Source: Sanderia malayensis (lineage: Eukaryota > Cnidaria > Scyphozoa > Semaeostomeae > Pelagiidae). Taken from it: a stretch of DNA of 64,000 nucleotides. Positions within the stretch are counted from its first letter, which is position 1. Each line of letters begins with the position of its first letter. Positions 61,701 to 64,000 of the stretch are shown here, one piece after another. The position numbers and the translations under genes were made by a program. A model generated the notes under the pieces. The model did not search any database. It was not told the origin of the DNA and worked only from the letters and a program-made list of their open reading frames with translations. Location of the stretch: contig RQOL01000828.1 in the NCBI GenBank assembly GCA_013076295.1, positions 2,976,001-3,040,000 of the forward strand, given 5' to 3'.

Positions 61701-64000
61701 TGAAACTAGCAGGATTTCTGTTGTTATTTCAATAACACCTGATCACACTTCGTGCAGCCTGGTAACAAAATTACGATCATCTCGAGGCTCGGTTGATTCA
61801 AAGAGAGGCCAGCTAAGCTTGTCTGTTATTAATTTGAATTGCAACATCGAAGGATTGGAAATTGCCGTTTGTAAAGATGAAGATTATTGTACAATATTGT
61901 CGCCATGTTTCTTCAATGTAGGCTGGCAAGCAGATTTCATAAAACACAGCGGTAATATCAGAATTGGAAGGTATTGAATGCTTGTATAATATTTTTACTT
62001 GCTTGTATAATATTCTTGAGATTCCGGGATAGTTGGAAGTAATATCATATGTAGTAGAAATAGCTAGCAATGTTTGAAGGTGTGAATTATCAGGATGAAA
62101 ACTCGTGCTTTACTAGATTCAATCTTGCTCTGTTTATAATACTAGCCACATATTTGTTTTTAGCGCCGCGCCCAAAATAACGTTGTGCGTGAGCAGTGGG
62201 TATGTCAGACTGCGATGTGGCCAGCAGCATTGTGTATATTTGGATGCATTATTAAAAGAGATCTCAAACATAAAGCAACCTGTGTTAGAAGAAGATAATG
62301 CCGTTGACTGTGGCAGCAACGAATTTGTTCAACCTCTCATTGACCATGTAAATTCAGCAGGCAATGCGGAATACAGCTATGATGATCTCAGAACGAGACC
62401 ATTTGAATATTGCGTCAATAAAGGTATGCTTTTGGACTCATTTGGGTGTTTTAATATGCCGAAGTTGTCACCTTATTTGAAGACGAATTCGATTTTTTTG
62501 CCAGGTGAAAAGGTCTCTTCGCATCCATCGCCTCATCAGATAATTTTTTCTGATAATGAAGATGGTAGGCCACCAACAATGACATGGCGATACCCGTTAC
62601 CGAGGTTTCTGACAGAAGTCAACATTATTCCTTTACCATTTCACGTAGATGAAACTGCGCCACAAGAAGACGAAATTTCAGAGGTAAATAATTACCATGC
62701 ATTTCTGCTTGTCTTTTTTATCATTACCCGATGCATTTTTGTTCCGGTTGACAATATAAGAATACTTTTCTTTGTTCTAGATTCCCTGTGTGATTCGTTA
62801 TTGGGACAGTATCGAACAGAATTACGTCACGTATGGACATTTCTTTCTGTCGCAAACTGAGCCATCTGTGGTATTGCTTCCAGACCCAACGAATATGACG
62901 TCAGAGAGCGAAGCTGTCAATGCTGAGGAGTGGCAAGTTGTTGTTGATGTTGCTATTGAAGCTGAGGATGTTGAACGAAGGTAATTTTCTTTTGTTTACT
63001 TTTTTCTTCTCCATTTGCTTTATCTTCTTTTCTTTCTTTCACTTGTTCTTCTTTTACTTTTTCTTTGTTTCTTTTCTCGCTATCATTATTTTTATTTCTT
63101 AAATTAACTCTATTATCTAGTGACGAAGAAGAGATTCCTTCTGACATCCTTGAAAAAATTTCATCCACTTACAAGACTCCGGTATCTGCAATTTCATTGG
63201 CTGCTTGCATGAAGATCAATTCGTGTTTTTTTCCATCAAAGATTCCTTATTTGACATGCTCTTTTTCTATTGGTTGTCTGCAAGTCACGTTACTCAATAA
63301 TTTCAATACTGCTGAAAATGGTAAGGCATTTTTGTACCCCCTTACCAAGGTATTGAAAGGAGTACATTGCTGGAAATATTTGCTTTTAATTCACCAGGCT
63401 TTAATTATTTTTTTCAGACCAGTCTTCGAGATTTTCACCATTTTTTCTCGACCCGTTTACATATCCTTCCGAACAAGAAGCTGTATTGGCAAATATTGAC
63501 AATCTCTCATTCAAAACATCTCATTTCGATGGACATTACCCCCTGCATAAGGTTAATTTCCAATTGGATTTAGGGGTTGATGTCATCAGCTATGATGATC
63601 TATCTTGGAGAAAGTTTCTATCTTTATCTGGTATGAGTGCGGAGATATCCCTGGAAAATGTGAGTAATACAACTCTTGTTGTAAACTTGACTTGTTAAGC
63701 TCAAACGAAAGACAGTTAGAACCATTGGACATTAAATCAATGTATGTTTGTTTACAGGACTCCGAGAAGAATTGTGGACAATTTTTAAGCATGCAGAAAT
63801 CTAAAGTCTCTTTTGATGTTGAAGCATTTGAGGTGTATATAAGTCAATCAATTGTTCACACCTTGCTTATGACAAGTGATTACTGGCTGAAATCTAAAAC
63901 AACAGATATAAATGCTCCATTATTGAATCATTACATCATTTGTAATGATACTGAGGATGTACTTCGCTTTGGACAGGTAAATATCTTCTCAAAAACTCTT
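52727..64000 (+). CDS. VPS13B: VPS13B-like bridge lipid-transfer protein (3' part outside window)
   Basis: First 24 exons, 2497 codons: 52727-52873, 53075-54292, 54393-54789, 54976-55151, 55309-55491, 55783-55901, 56095-56264, 56436-56567, 56717-56896, 57047-57238, 57322-57464, 57570-57621, 57728-58242, 58569-58817, 58990-59204, 59299-60135, 60468-60570, 60716-60790, 60964-61970, 62164-62683, 62781-62980, 63121-63320, 63418-63659, 63758-63976; the gene continues past 64000. All phases agree. The N-terminal chorein domain is unmistakably VPS13B: MLESYITPLLMGYVNKYIKN, LSVWGGDVVLQNLELHLDVL, IHVPWTRI, LPPGYVQG, LIVKYVEDDIV, GWVSWAWS, FFDCQMG. VPS13 proteins are hydrophobic-groove rods that move lipids in bulk between membranes; VPS13B acts at the Golgi and is the Cohen syndrome gene in humans. 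The start codon opens directly into the chorein motif. Visible length fits about 60 percent of a 4,000-residue protein. Confidence 0.96.
56605..56655. repeat. Short perfect palindromes in a VPS13B intron
   Basis: TGGATGAATATTCATCCA followed closely by TCCATGAATATTCATCCA in the intron 56568-56716. Able to form stacked hairpins. Confidence 0.7.
56900..56988 (+). repeat. About 22-44-bp tandem repeat in a VPS13B intron
   Basis: Repeated GAGTAATCAAATGATTAATC / GATTGAGTGA modules between exons 9 and 10. Imperfect, two to four copies depending on unit choice. Confidence 0.6.
60226..60327. mobile_element. Short foldback element in a VPS13B intron
   Basis: TGCAGAGATGAAGG...TTATGCTTTGACTCT is inverted as AGAGTTAAAGCATAA...CTTTGTCTCTGCA. 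It sits in the intron 60136-60467. No coding capacity. Confidence 0.65.

Noticed and set aside
1..64000. tRNA, rRNA or known small RNA genes
   Set aside because: No cloverleaf, rRNA or recognisable snoRNA signature was seen by eye; a covariance-model scan, especially of RPL5 introns, would be decisive.

Overview
This is an intron-rich animal nuclear DNA window. The introns are mostly 80-400 bp with GT-AG borders plus two likely GC-AG introns. The sequence is AT-rich by eye and crowded with small inverted-repeat elements and TTAGGG-like minisatellites. The gene content includes a clade-C-type fibrillar collagen, an ionotropic glutamate receptor, CEP350, TTC23, ATP13A1 and VPS13B. That mix, with compact gene spacing, points to a metazoan. 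An early-branching group such as a sponge or cnidarian is my guess, not something the sequence proves. No bacterial, organellar or viral genes were recognised.

Layout. 1-10590 (+): the 3' two thirds of a CEP350 centrosomal protein gene, whose large intron holds a minisatellite and a MITE. 10801-12485 (-): TTC23, in two exons. It shares a promoter region of about 190 bp with ATP13A1 (12677-21224, +, 29 exons, complete, 1181 aa). 21614-22810 (-) and 24121-25320 (+): two divergent GT31 beta-1,3-galactosyltransferase paralogues. 25837-39297 (+): a complete fibrillar collagen of 68 exons (1723 aa: signal peptide, TSPN, Ser/Thr-rich linker, helix of about 992 residues, COLFI). 40876-44454 (+): an ionotropic glutamate receptor (866 aa, six exons). 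45064-46153 (-): AP-1 sigma. 46460-49845 (-): ribosomal protein L5, with an apparent single-base frameshift and a 1.07-kb TIR-bounded element made of 114-bp tandem repeats in one intron. 49983-51541: a TIR-bounded element next to the RPL5 promoter. 51546-52497: a second TTAGGG minisatellite of the family seen near 1 kb. 52727 to the window end (+): the first 24 exons (2497 codons) of VPS13B.

Exon boundaries were read by hand from splice signals. In every multi-exon gene the phases join consistently, except at the single RPL5 frameshift. The genes are mostly unrelated housekeeping, trafficking, matrix and signalling genes. The only local functional grouping is the galactosyltransferase pair. 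No operon-like organisation is evident, although AP1S and RPL5 lie only about 300 bp apart on the same strand.

The most interesting non-genic signals are the 114-bp satellite that stays an open reading frame, the two related telomere-like arrays, and several palindromic elements inside introns. The most interesting protein-level signals are the unusual gate and pore of the glutamate receptor, the lost second cysteine of the collagen propeptide, and the double-membrane-anchor look of the galactosyltransferases.
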